A DNA stretch of 64,000 nucleotides from Herbidospora solisilvae (GTDB lineage: Bacteria; Actinomycetota; Actinomycetes; Streptosporangiales; Streptosporangiaceae). Below the pieces are notes generated by a model that was not told the origin of the DNA, did not search any database, and was given only the letters and a program-made list of their open reading frames with translations. A program made the translations under genes and the position numbers. Of the stretch, positions 26,414 through 34,525 are shown piece by piece. How positions within the stretch are numbered: position 1 is the stretch's first letter; every line of letters begins with the position of its first letter. Location: assembly GCF_009901565.1 (NCBI RefSeq), contig NZ_WXEW01000002.1:786565-850564 (forward strand). Direction: 5' to 3'.

Positions 26414-26475
26414 AAAATGTCACGTTATATAAGCGCGTTTGGGGGATCAACCGTCACTCTGTTAGTACTCAAGTC

Positions 26476-27309
26476 ATGCTCACGCCTCCCCGGGAACTCC
26501 CAGCCGATCTTCTCCGGACTGTGATCCAGCGGTCATGGAATCTGGACACGACGGGGCTCGGCTACCTTCCCGTGGGCTTCGGCAGCCACCACTGGACGAT
26601 CGGCGACGAGTGGTTCGTGACCGCCGACGACAAGCCCCACGACGCGCTGGCGGCGGCGCTCAGCGCCGTCCCGCCCTCCGTCGGGGTCGCGCCGGCCGCT
26701 CCTCTGGTGACCGTCGGGCGGTGGACGCTCCAGCTCTACCCGTACCTGAAGGGAGAGAGCTTCGAATGGGGGGAGTTCCGCTCGCCCGAACACCGCGCCG
26801 CGACCCTCCGCATGGTCCGCGAGGTGCACCGCTCGCCCGTCTGTCAGGCCCGCTTTGACACGTTCCACATCCCCGGGCGCGCCGCCGCCCTGGCCTTCAC
26901 CCCTGGAGAGGGCCCGTTCGGCGCCCGCGCCGCCGACCTGCTCGCCGGGTGCGCCGAGGTGCTCAGATCCCACTTCGGCCGGTACGACGCCCTCGTGCGC
27001 GACGCCCTGAAGCTGCGTGACCGGATGGTGCTCACACACGGCGAGCCCCATCCGGGCAACACGATGCGCACCCGCGACGGCTGGCGGCTCATCGACTGGG
27101 ACACCGCCCTGATCAGCCATCCCGAGCGCGACCTGTGGCTGCTGGAGGAGACCGAGGGCGCGCTCCCGTGGCTGCTCGACCTCTACCGGCTGCGCTGGCG
27201 GCTCAACGACGTCGCTGAGGAGGCGCGGAGGTTCACCCTGCCCCACACGGGCAGCGACGACGACGCGTTCGGCTGGACGATCCTCCGCGACACCGTGAAT
27301 GATCTCTGA
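26476..27309 (+). CDS. aminoglycoside phosphotransferase-like kinase
   Basis: 277 residues with the APH fold: LTHGEPHPGN (Brenner-type catalytic motif, but Glu where most family members have Asp) near 187-196 and the metal motif LIDWDTA near 208. The Glu variant is seen in a subset of actinobacterial APH-like proteins. The N-lobe is short and lacks a clear ATP-binding Gly loop. Substrate unknown; it could be an antibiotic or small-metabolite kinase. The stop overlaps the start of the next gene, so the two are coupled. Confidence 0.8.
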   Translation: MLTPPRELPADLLRTVIQRSWNLDTTGLGYLPVGFGSHHWTIGDEWFVTADDKPHDALAAALSAVPPSVGVAPAAPLVTVGRWTLQLYPYLKGESFEWGEFRSPEHRAATLRMVREVHRSPVCQARFDTFHIPGRAAALAFTPGEGPFGARAADLLAGCAEVLRSHFGRYDALVRDALKLRDRMVLTHGEPHPGNTMRTRDGWRLIDWDTALISHPERDLWLLEETEGALPWLLDLYRLRWRLNDVAEEARRFTLPHTGSDDDAFGWTILRDTVNDL

Positions 27310-27679
27310 TATGGATCGAACCTTCGACCTCGACGAGGCCGACGCCCTGATGCCCGAGGTGCTGGCCCGCGCCATCGTTCTCGTGGACCTGCGGGCCGAC
27401 CTGGCCGAGCTGACCCTCGACCTGCGCGCCTCCGGCCACTCCCGGCTGGGCGGGCTGGCCGAGTCGAAGGCCTTGGAGGCGCGGCTGGCCGAGACGATCG
27501 GCTGGTTCACCGAGACCGGCATCGAGGTGAAGGGCCTGGCCCCGTTCCTCATCGACTTCCCGTCGGTCCTCGACGGCGAGTCGGTCCGGTTGTGCTGGCT
27601 GGAGGGCGAGTCGTCGTTGTCGTGGTACCACCTGACGGCGCTGGGTTTCGCCGGCCGCCGCCGCCTGCCTGTCTCTTAG
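27299..27679 (+). CDS. DUF2203-family protein
   Basis: 126 residues (122 if the second ATG at 27311 is used). The family pattern is clear: FDLDEADALMPEVL at the start, a helical middle, then GLAPFLIDFPSVLDGESVRL and CWLEGESSLSWYHLTALGF-GRR at the end. Function of the family is unknown. It overlaps the end of the kinase gene by 11 bp. Confidence 0.85.
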   Translation: MISDMDRTFDLDEADALMPEVLARAIVLVDLRADLAELTLDLRASGHSRLGGLAESKALEARLAETIGWFTETGIEVKGLAPFLIDFPSVLDGESVRLCWLEGESSLSWYHLTALGFAGRRRLPVS

Positions 27680-27691
27680 GCAGATTCACAA

Positions 27692-27730
27692 AGCGAGACG
27701 CGGACGGCCGAAGGCCGTCCGCGTCTCGCT
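27692..27730. terminator. 18-bp perfect bidirectional hairpin
   Basis: AGCGAGACGCGGACGGCC pairs perfectly with GGCCGTCCGCGTCTCGCT around GAA. It lies between two convergent genes and its right arm covers the first two bases of the stop codon of the gene at 27729-28133. Confidence 0.85.
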
Positions 27731-28133
27731 ATCCGCCTTGGGTCCAGATCGTCTTCCACTTCGAGCACTTGTTCACGGGCTTCTTGGCGGTGCCGCGGCA
27801 GACCTGGGCGCGGATCTGGAGGACGCCGCCCAGGTTCTTGGTGAACGTGCCGGTGCCGGCGACGCAGTTGTAGATCCCGTGCGTCCGCCACCTGCCGTTG
27901 GTGGCGCTCATCGACTTGATCAGCAACCAGGAGCACGTCCTGCCGCGCGAGTCGTCGAGGTTCCCCGAGATGCGGTGGCCCGACTGGCCGACGGTGATCT
28001 TCCCCCAGGCGGTCGCCCAGCCGTCGGTGGAGTGGATGCCGCCCCACTTCCAGGTGGTCGGGGCGGCGTGGGCGGGGGTGGCGGTCAGGGTCAGCGCGGC
28101 GGCCGCGACGGCCGTGAGGATGCGTCGTTTCAC
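27729..28133 (-). CDS. small secreted protein of unknown function
   Basis: 134 residues with signal peptide MKRRILTAVAAAALTLTATPAHA. The mature part is basic, with four Cys (TCSW, YNC, VCRG, KCSK) that could form two disulfides, and Trp-rich beta strands. The layout resembles small secreted actinobacterial proteins and disulfide-rich inhibitors, but I do not recognise a family. It ends at the 18-bp hairpin. Confidence 0.75.
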   Translation of the reverse strand: MKRRILTAVAAAALTLTATPAHAAPTTWKWGGIHSTDGWATAWGKITVGQSGHRISGNLDDSRGRTCSWLLIKSMSATNGRWRTHGIYNCVAGTGTFTKNLGGVLQIRAQVCRGTAKKPVNKCSKWKTIWTQGG

Positions 28134-28175
28134 GTCCCCATTGGTAGCCGGGCCGACTTGTGACCGGCTTGCGGT

Positions 28176-29045
28176 CTAGTGGGGGTCGTCTTCGACGAAC
28201 TCCTCGTCGTAGTCGGGGTCGAGGCTGCCCCAGACGGTGCCGTAGCGCAGGGTCACCAGGCGGCCGACGGCCTCGTGGGCGCCTAGGGGGGCGGCGCAGT
28301 TGAAGTTCTCCGTGAGAGCGCTCACCCGCTCGGCGTCGGCTTCCGGGCCGATGATGAACGGGGCCAGGGCGATGCGGGAGGCGCCGATGTTGCGCAGCCG
28401 CTCGGCCGCGTCGGCCACCGTCGGGCGGCCGTCGAAGGCGGCCGGGACGACCGGCAGGGCCAGGCGGGCGGCCAGCAGGACCGCCGTCGCGTCGGCGCCG
28501 CGGGCCGACTCGTCGCCCCCGGCCGTGGCCACGATGATGCCGTCGACCGGAGAGGTCACGTTGAACAGCCGGATGCGGTCGGCGCGGGCCAGGCCCTTCT
28601 CGGCGAGGCGGACGTGCAGGGCCTCGGCCAGCAGTGGGTGAGGGCCGAGCGGGTCGGTGACGACCACGTCGGCCTCGCTCTCGCGGGCGGCCTCGCGGAC
28701 GGAGCGCATGACGCGCGGGTGGGGCCCGGTGACGAGGGGTACCGTGATGGCGGCGTGGCCGTCGGCGGTGCGGGCGTTGCCGATGGCGGCGAACTCCTTG
28801 GCGAGGTCGGCCCCGCCGTCGCTGAGCGAGATCAGGCGCAGGTCCAGGGTCGGGTTGTCGACCCGGATCATGGTCGCCAGTTCCGTCACGACGTCGTCGA
28901 CCGCGCCCGGGACCGCGAGCACCAGAACCGGCGCGTCGGCGGGCAGCGTGACGGGCAGCGGGCGCCGGTGGCGGCCGCCTCCACCCGGGCGGGACGAGCG
29001 CTCCCGTGTGGGGAGCTTCGCCGGAACGTCATGACCTTCGTTCAC
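28176..29045 (-). CDS. CbiX/sirohydrochlorin-chelatase-family protein
   Basis: 289 residues from GTG at 29045; longer in-frame starts would overlap the divergent kinase start. Two CbiX-like repeats are visible: the first with VTGPHPRVMRSV and DPLGPHPLLAEAL, the second with DAAERLRNIGASRIALAPFI and APLGAHEAVGRLVTLRYG. The usual N-terminal HG metal ligand is replaced (VLVLAVPGAVDD), so chelatase activity is uncertain. Such proteins insert Co or Fe into sirohydrochlorin for B12 or siroheme; no other tetrapyrrole gene is nearby. Confidence 0.8.
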   Translation of the reverse strand: MNEGHDVPAKLPTRERSSRPGGGGRHRRPLPVTLPADAPVLVLAVPGAVDDVVTELATMIRVDNPTLDLRLISLSDGGADLAKEFAAIGNARTADGHAAITVPLVTGPHPRVMRSVREAARESEADVVVTDPLGPHPLLAEALHVRLAEKGLARADRIRLFNVTSPVDGIIVATAGGDESARGADATAVLLAARLALPVVPAAFDGRPTVADAAERLRNIGASRIALAPFIIGPEADAERVSALTENFNCAAPLGAHEAVGRLVTLRYGTVWGSLDPDYDEEFVEDDPH

Positions 29046-29115
29046 ACCGGCGGATTCTAGGACCAAGCGGGCGATTTCGTGGAGTCGACGGGCCGAGTCG
29101 TTCGTAGAGAGGACG

Positions 29116-30027
29116 ATGGAATCCATGATCACTGTGTTCGGCAGCGCCAATATGGATCTTGTGGCGTACGTTGAAAGGGCCCCTGAGCTGGGCGAAACCG
29201 TCTCGGGACGGGAATTCCGGACGATTTGTGGCGGAAAAGGAGCCAACCAAGCAATTGCATCGGCACTTGCGGGCGGAGATGTGCGATTCGTCGGCGCGGT
29301 GGGCTCCGACGGGTTCGGCGCCGATCTCCGCGAGGCGCTCGACCGGTCGGGAGTGGACACCCGCGCGCTCCGGACCGTCGACGGGCCGTCGGGGATCGCG
29401 CACATCGTCGTCGAGGACGGCGGAGCCAATTCGATCATCGTCGTCCCGGGCGCCAACGGAGAAGTGTCCGAGGAGGACGCCCGGACCGTCTCCGCGGACG
29501 CTCCGCAGGGCCGCTCCGCCGCGGGCCGCACGACGGACGCCCTTCTGCTCCAGCTGGAACTGCCCATGCCCGCCGTCGTCGCGGCGGCCCGGGCCTTCTC
29601 CGGGCTGGTGGTGCTGACGCCCGCGCCGGTCGTGCCGCTGCCGCGGGAGCTTCTGGACGCCGTGGGGCTTCTCCTGCCCAATGAGCACGAAGCTGCCGCC
29701 ATCACCGGTCTCCCAGCGCCTGAGGAGGCGCTGGAAGCCCTTCTGGCGCTGGTTCCCGAGGCGGTGGTCACTCTTGGTGCCGACGGGGCGATCTACGGCT
29801 CACGGGACGGCTCACGCCTCCGGGTGCCCGGCCGCCCGGTCGAGGCCGTCGACACGACCGCCGCCGGCGACACCTTCGCGGGGGCGTTCACGGTCGCGCG
29901 GACGGAGGGCCGTACCGCCCAGGAGGCTCTGGAGTTCGCCACCGCGGCCGCCGCGTTGTCGGTCCAGCGGCCCGGCGCGTCGACCTCGATGCCGACAAGA
30001 GAGGAGATCGACGCCGAAGTAAGGTGA
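29116..30027 (+). CDS. PfkB-family carbohydrate kinase, ribokinase-like
   Basis: 303 residues. The N-terminal motif GSANMDLVAYVERAPELGET and GGKGANQAIA (about 39-48) and the C-terminal anion-hole motif DTTAAGDTFAGAF (catalytic Asp in AAGD) are those of ribokinases. This implies ATP-dependent phosphorylation of ribose or a similar sugar. Its stop is 5 bp before the next start, so it is likely co-transcribed with the LigD-type polymerase gene, an odd pairing. Confidence 0.93.
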   Translation: MESMITVFGSANMDLVAYVERAPELGETVSGREFRTICGGKGANQAIASALAGGDVRFVGAVGSDGFGADLREALDRSGVDTRALRTVDGPSGIAHIVVEDGGANSIIVVPGANGEVSEEDARTVSADAPQGRSAAGRTTDALLLQLELPMPAVVAAARAFSGLVVLTPAPVVPLPRELLDAVGLLLPNEHEAAAITGLPAPEEALEALLALVPEAVVTLGADGAIYGSRDGSRLRVPGRPVEAVDTTAAGDTFAGAFTVARTEGRTAQEALEFATAAAALSVQRPGASTSMPTREEIDAEVR

Positions 30028-30032
30028 GAACC

Positions 30033-31214
30033 ATGCCCGGCGCGGAGATCGTGGAGGCCGGCGGGCGCGAGGTGACGATCACCAATCCCGATCGGGTGGT
30101 CTTCCCGCGCACCGGCCACACCAAGCTCGACCTGGTCCGTTACTACCTGTCGGTCGGCGGGGGAGCCCTGCGCGGCGTCGCCGACCGGCCGACCGTGCTC
30201 AAACGCTTCGTGCACGGCGTCGACGAGGAGCCGTTCTTCCAGAAGCGGGCGCCCGCCAAGCGGCCCGGCTGGATCGACGTCGCCGAGTTCCGCTACCCGA
30301 GCGGGCGCAGCGCCGAAGAGGTGGTCGGGCGCGACCTGGCGACCGTCGTGTGGTGCGTCAACCTCGGCTGCGTCGACCTCAACCCCCATTCGGTGCGCTT
30401 CCCGGACATCGACCACCCCGACGAACTGCGCGTCGACCTCGACCCGGTCCCGGGCGTGCCGTGGCCCGACATCATCGAGGTCGCGCTGACCGCCCGCGAC
30501 GTCCTGGAGGAGCACGGCCTGACGCCGTTCCCGAAGACGTCGGGCTCACGCGGCTTCCACGTCTACGCGCCGATCGCGCCCGAATGGACCTACCCGCAGG
30601 TGCGCAAGGCCGCCGAGGCGGTGGCCCGCGAGGTCGAGCGCCGCGCCCCCGAGATCGCCACCTCCCACTGGTGGAAGGAGGAGCGGCAGGGCGTCTTCGT
30701 CGACTTCAACCAGAACGCCCGCGACCGCACCACCGTCAGCGCCTACTCCGTCCGCCCCACGGGCTGGGTGTCGACCCCGCTGACCTGGGACGAAGTGCCG
30801 TCATGCGACCCCACGGAGTTCACGATGGAGGCGGTCACCGCCCGCTTCGAGGAACGCGGCGACCCGTGGGCCGCCATGGACGGCGTGGCGGGCTCACTCG
30901 ACTCGCTGCTCGCGCTGGCCAAGGCGCAGGGGCCCCGGCCGAAGAACCCCAAGAAGTTCCCGGTCATCGAGATCGCCCGCTCCGAGAAGAAGGAACCGGC
31001 TCTCCAGGCCCTGGAGAACTGGAAGAGGCGTCACCCGGAAGCGGCCGCGCGGCTGGAGCCCGCCGACGTCCTCGTCGACTCCATGCGCGGCCGCTCGTCC
31101 ACCTGGACCCGCATCCGGGTCAACCTCCAGCACGTGCCGGAAGACGAGAGGCCCCCGCAGGAGCCCCTCGAAGTCGACTTCGACCCGTGGGCCGCCTACC
31201 GCCCCGGGCCGTAG
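30033..31214 (+). CDS. LigD-type DNA polymerase/primase domain protein
   Basis: 393 residues from the ATG at 30033 (AAGG eight nt before). It matches the polymerase (PolDom) part of LigD: ITNPDRVVFPRTGHTKLDLV near the start, the metal-binding RVDLDP, the SGSRGFHVY nucleotide-binding motif, and VFVDFNQNARDRT. The ligase and nuclease domains of full LigD are absent. Stand-alone PolDom proteins work with Ku and a separate ligase in non-homologous end joining; neither is in this window. A 100-residue C-terminal basic extension is present. The end overlaps the convergent GMC gene by 19 bp. Confidence 0.92.
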   Translation: MPGAEIVEAGGREVTITNPDRVVFPRTGHTKLDLVRYYLSVGGGALRGVADRPTVLKRFVHGVDEEPFFQKRAPAKRPGWIDVAEFRYPSGRSAEEVVGRDLATVVWCVNLGCVDLNPHSVRFPDIDHPDELRVDLDPVPGVPWPDIIEVALTARDVLEEHGLTPFPKTSGSRGFHVYAPIAPEWTYPQVRKAAEAVAREVERRAPEIATSHWWKEERQGVFVDFNQNARDRTTVSAYSVRPTGWVSTPLTWDEVPSCDPTEFTMEAVTARFEERGDPWAAMDGVAGSLDSLLALAKAQGPRPKNPKKFPVIEIARSEKKEPALQALENWKRRHPEAAARLEPADVLVDSMRGRSSTWTRIRVNLQHVPEDERPPQEPLEVDFDPWAAYRPGP

Positions 31215-33376
31215 ATGTCCCAGAGCTCGCCAAGGAAGAAGGTGCCGAACCGGGCCAGCGCCGCCAGCCCGTTCGGCCCCGTCGTCGTGAACGTGGTCAG
31301 CATGCGCGCCAGGTCGGACGGCGAGATGTGCATGGTCCCCGAACCGAGCGGCTTCGCCGGGTCGTCGTCCTGCACGTGGCCTTCGAGCAGCCGCGTGTGC
31401 AGCGTCGAGGTGTCGAGCCAGAGCCGCGTGGGCGGGCCGTGCTCGACGTTCTTGACCCCCGCCAGAGTGCGGGGCCGGCCCTCGCCGTCGCGGAAGTGCA
31501 GCAGGTAGCGCATCTCCCGGCGATCGGGCGCCTCTCCGGGTGCGAAGAGGTTGAACCAGCCCCGCTCGATGGGACGCCGGCCCCCGCAGACAGCGGCGTC
31601 TATCCATCCCTCGGCCCGCGCCGTGTGCTCGGGCTCGGCGAGGAAGCGGTCGACGTCGTCGGCCGTGATGGTGATCCGGAAGCTGATCGGATCGCTTCCG
31701 TCGAGCGAACCGCGCATTTCCTCGGTGAAGGAGAGCGAGGTGACCGTGCGGATTCCCATCAGACGTGCCTTCTTCGTCGTGATCATTCGGTCGGCCAGCC
31801 GGGTGGCCAGCCGGTCGGCCATGGCCGCGATGGTCAGGGCCGGATTGGCCCCGACCGGGCCGGGCATGGCCGCGCCGTCGGCGACGTACAGGCCCTCGTG
31901 GCCGAAGACCTGGCCGTCGGCGTCGACGACGCCCTCGCCGACGTGGCGGCCCATCGGCGCGCCGCCGAGCGGGTGGACGGTGACCACCCGCTTCAGCGGC
32001 GCGTCGGAGTAGTCGGCGCCCAGCACGTCGCCGATCCGGCGGATCGTGCCGCGCACCCGGTCGAAATATGCGTCGCTGGTCTCGGCCGTCCAGTCGAGAA
32101 CCAGCCGGTCGCCCGACAGACGCAGGATGCCGTCGGGCACGTCACGGCCCATGGCCAGCATCGGCAGCGACCGGTCCGAGAGCTCGCCTCTCCCCATGAG
32201 GCGGGCGAACTCGGCCGACAGGTTGTGGTCGCGGGTGACCAGTCCCCGTACGCGCTCCAGCGCGAACCTGACCGCCCGCTTGAACTCGTCGCCGACGTCG
32301 GCGGCCTCCGCGATCCAGTCGATGAAGGCGGGGAACCCGCCCTCCTGGATGTACGCCGACCCCGGCAACCTGACCACACTCGTGATAACCGGTCCCTTCG
32401 ACGCCGCGACGGGCCGGTCCTTGGCCCGCAGCAGGAACGCGATCAGATCGCCGTTGCCGGAGAACCGGGTGCCCAGCATGTGGCTCATGCCGGGCAGCGC
32501 GTGCCGGTTCGACAACAGCAGCTTCACCGTGCCGTACGTCCCCGCGGCCAGCACCAGCGCGTCGCAGCTGATGGTGTGCGGGCCCGTGAGGGGGTCGTGC
32601 TGCACGTAGCCGATGTCGTAGCCGCCGCCGGTGCGCGGGGTGATCGACTTCACCTCGTGCAGGGTCCGGATGTCGGCGCCCATGTGGCGGGCGGCGGCCA
32701 GGTAGTTGTGGTCGAGGCTGTTCTTGGCGCCCTCGTTGCAGCCGATGTTGCACTCGCCGCAGAGCCGGCAGGTGCGGCGGCCGGTGGCGTGCAGGCTGCC
32801 GTATTCGGGCTCGACGATCGGCAGGCCGAGGCCCGGTTCGGCGCCCGGCTTGGGGGCGAACGCGACCGCCAGCGGCGGCAGCGAGAAGTCGAGGCCCAGC
32901 TCGGCCGCGGCGTCCTGGACGACCCGCGTCTTCAACGTGTCGCGGTAGGCCGGGCGGTCGATCGGGTAGGTGGTGGCGCCGAGCATGCGCTCGACCTCGT
33001 CGTAGTGGGGGTCGAGGTCGGCCCGGCCGATCGGCCAGTGCTCGTGGCCGCCGCCGGGCAGCGGCGACTCGGTGACGAACGCCTCCTCGTCCTTGCGCAG
33101 CAGCACGTTGGCGTAGATGAGCGAGCCGCCGCCGAGGCCGCTGGAGACGATCGAGTCGCACGAGCCGAAGCTCCACACGTCGTACATGCCGTGCAGGCCC
33201 TCGGACGGGTCCCAGAACGCGCGGCCCATCTGGGCGGGGCTGCGCGGGAAACTGCCGGGCGGGTAGGGACGGCCGCGTTCGAGCACGACGACCGACAGGC
33301 CGGCCTCGGCGAGCCGGTAGGCCGCCACGGCTCCGCCGAAGCCGGAGCCGACGACCACCGCGTCAACGTGCTCCAC
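31196..33376 (-). CDS. GMC-type FAD oxidoreductase, cholesterol-oxidase-like
   Basis: 726 residues. The FAD-binding VVVGSGFGGAVAAYRLAEAG is at the N-terminus, GLGGGSLIYANVL near 78, and the C-terminal HPLGGAPMGRHVGEGVVD followed by YVADGAAMPGPVGANPALT. The Cys-rich segment CRLCGECNIGCNEG (about 203) is typical of the fungal-alcohol-oxidase-like/cholesterol-oxidase subgroup. An extra C-terminal beta domain of about 200 residues follows the catalytic part. It oxidises a sterol or long alcohol, exact substrate unknown. It starts inside the end of the hydrolase gene (14-bp overlap), so the two are coupled. Confidence 0.88.
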   Translation of the reverse strand: MEHVDAVVVGSGFGGAVAAYRLAEAGLSVVVLERGRPYPPGSFPRSPAQMGRAFWDPSEGLHGMYDVWSFGSCDSIVSSGLGGGSLIYANVLLRKDEEAFVTESPLPGGGHEHWPIGRADLDPHYDEVERMLGATTYPIDRPAYRDTLKTRVVQDAAAELGLDFSLPPLAVAFAPKPGAEPGLGLPIVEPEYGSLHATGRRTCRLCGECNIGCNEGAKNSLDHNYLAAARHMGADIRTLHEVKSITPRTGGGYDIGYVQHDPLTGPHTISCDALVLAAGTYGTVKLLLSNRHALPGMSHMLGTRFSGNGDLIAFLLRAKDRPVAASKGPVITSVVRLPGSAYIQEGGFPAFIDWIAEAADVGDEFKRAVRFALERVRGLVTRDHNLSAEFARLMGRGELSDRSLPMLAMGRDVPDGILRLSGDRLVLDWTAETSDAYFDRVRGTIRRIGDVLGADYSDAPLKRVVTVHPLGGAPMGRHVGEGVVDADGQVFGHEGLYVADGAAMPGPVGANPALTIAAMADRLATRLADRMITTKKARLMGIRTVTSLSFTEEMRGSLDGSDPISFRITITADDVDRFLAEPEHTARAEGWIDAAVCGGRRPIERGWFNLFAPGEAPDRREMRYLLHFRDGEGRPRTLAGVKNVEHGPPTRLWLDTSTLHTRLLEGHVQDDDPAKPLGSGTMHISPSDLARMLTTFTTTGPNGLAALARFGTFFLGELWDIYGPGR

Positions 33377-34454
33377 TGCCGCTCCTCGTGATGAAGTCGA
33401 GGATGTGCGGGAAGACGTCGACGTGGGCGTTCTTGCCGATGATGGGGTCGACGTGGCCGTAGCCGGGGAGGACCCGGAGTTCGTGCAGGCCCGGGTTGTG
33501 CCGCGACATGATCTCGTGACAGACGATGTTGGAGTCGGTGAAGACGTGGTTGCGGTCGCCGGTGAGGAACAGCACCGGCACGTCGATGTCGGAGGCCGCC
33601 TCCAGGTAGTCGGCGGGCAGGTCGCGGAACCGGTCGTCGTGCCGGACGGCGTGCCCGGCGCGCACCATCTTCCGCATGTGCCGGTAGTAGTGGACGCCGT
33701 TCGCGCCGAACAGGTCGGCCACCCGCTGATGGGTCTCCTCGGCCAGGTTCTCGTGGCTCCACAGGCCCGGGTTTCCGGCGCCCCACATGAAGCTGATCAT
33801 GTGGCACGACCGCACGTCGCACTCGCGGTGGAACAGCGACACCATGCGCGAGATCATCCAGCCGCGCGTCATGACCGGCGCGTCGCCGAACCTCGGGTCG
33901 AGGAACGGCACCCCGGCGACGTAGTCGAAGAAGCCCGGCCCGAACGCCAGCTTGAGCTTCGACCAGGTCGGCACGTGGGTGACCAGGGCGACGCTGTTGG
34001 AGGTGACGCTGGCGATCCCGTCGACCAGGCCGGCGGCCAGGCTCATCATGAACGACACCGACCCGAGGCACTGCGCGATCACGTGGATGCGCTTGTGCGG
34101 CCCGATGTGGCGGCGCAGCTCGGCCAGGCCGGCCGGGTGGTCGAACAGCGCGATGTCGTCGAGGGTGAAACGGTGGGTCTCGGTGTCGTACGGATGGCGG
34201 CAGCTCATCCGGAAGTCGAGCGACCAGACGTCGGTGAGCCCGTTGTTGAGCAGGAAGGTCACCAGGTTGACGTGCTCCGGCATGATGAACATGTCGGTGG
34301 AGGCGGGCAGGCCGTGCAGCAGCAGCACGACGTCGTCGGAGTCGGCCCGGAAGAACCGCGTCAGTTCCAGTCCCAGCCCGTCGTCGGTGGGGAACGGGTA
34401 CATCGTGATCTCGGCGTCGCTGACGCCGTCGTTGGTGAACCGGGCGATGCGCAT
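33363..34454 (-). CDS. alpha/beta hydrolase coupled to the GMC oxidoreductase
   Basis: 363 residues from ATG at 34454, with GAGGAGG seven nt upstream. The oxyanion region VVLLLHGLPASTDMF is clear. The nucleophile elbow reads VIAQCLGSVS, so Cys stands where Ser is usual. The Asp (FLTGDRNHVF) and His (PGYGHVDPI) of the triad are present. In several actinobacteria such a domain is fused to, or lies beside, a GMC oxidase, suggesting sequential action on an ester-linked sterol or alcohol. It is first in an operon with the GMC gene. Confidence 0.87.
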   Translation of the reverse strand: MRIARFTNDGVSDAEITMYPFPTDDGLGLELTRFFRADSDDVVLLLHGLPASTDMFIMPEHVNLVTFLLNNGLTDVWSLDFRMSCRHPYDTETHRFTLDDIALFDHPAGLAELRRHIGPHKRIHVIAQCLGSVSFMMSLAAGLVDGIASVTSNSVALVTHVPTWSKLKLAFGPGFFDYVAGVPFLDPRFGDAPVMTRGWMISRMVSLFHRECDVRSCHMISFMWGAGNPGLWSHENLAEETHQRVADLFGANGVHYYRHMRKMVRAGHAVRHDDRFRDLPADYLEAASDIDVPVLFLTGDRNHVFTDSNIVCHEIMSRHNPGLHELRVLPGYGHVDPIIGKNAHVDVFPHILDFITRSGSGAR

Positions 34455-34525
34455 GAGTCCGCCTCCTCTCGGGTCCCACAATGCCAAGGCGCGGCCCACC
34501 CCTACATCGTGGAAAACTCGTACAT

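Noticed and set aside
30350..33391. 1013-codon plus-strand frame across the LigD and GMC genes
   Set aside because: Out of frame with the LigD protein and antisense to the GMC oxidase; composition typical of a shadow frame.
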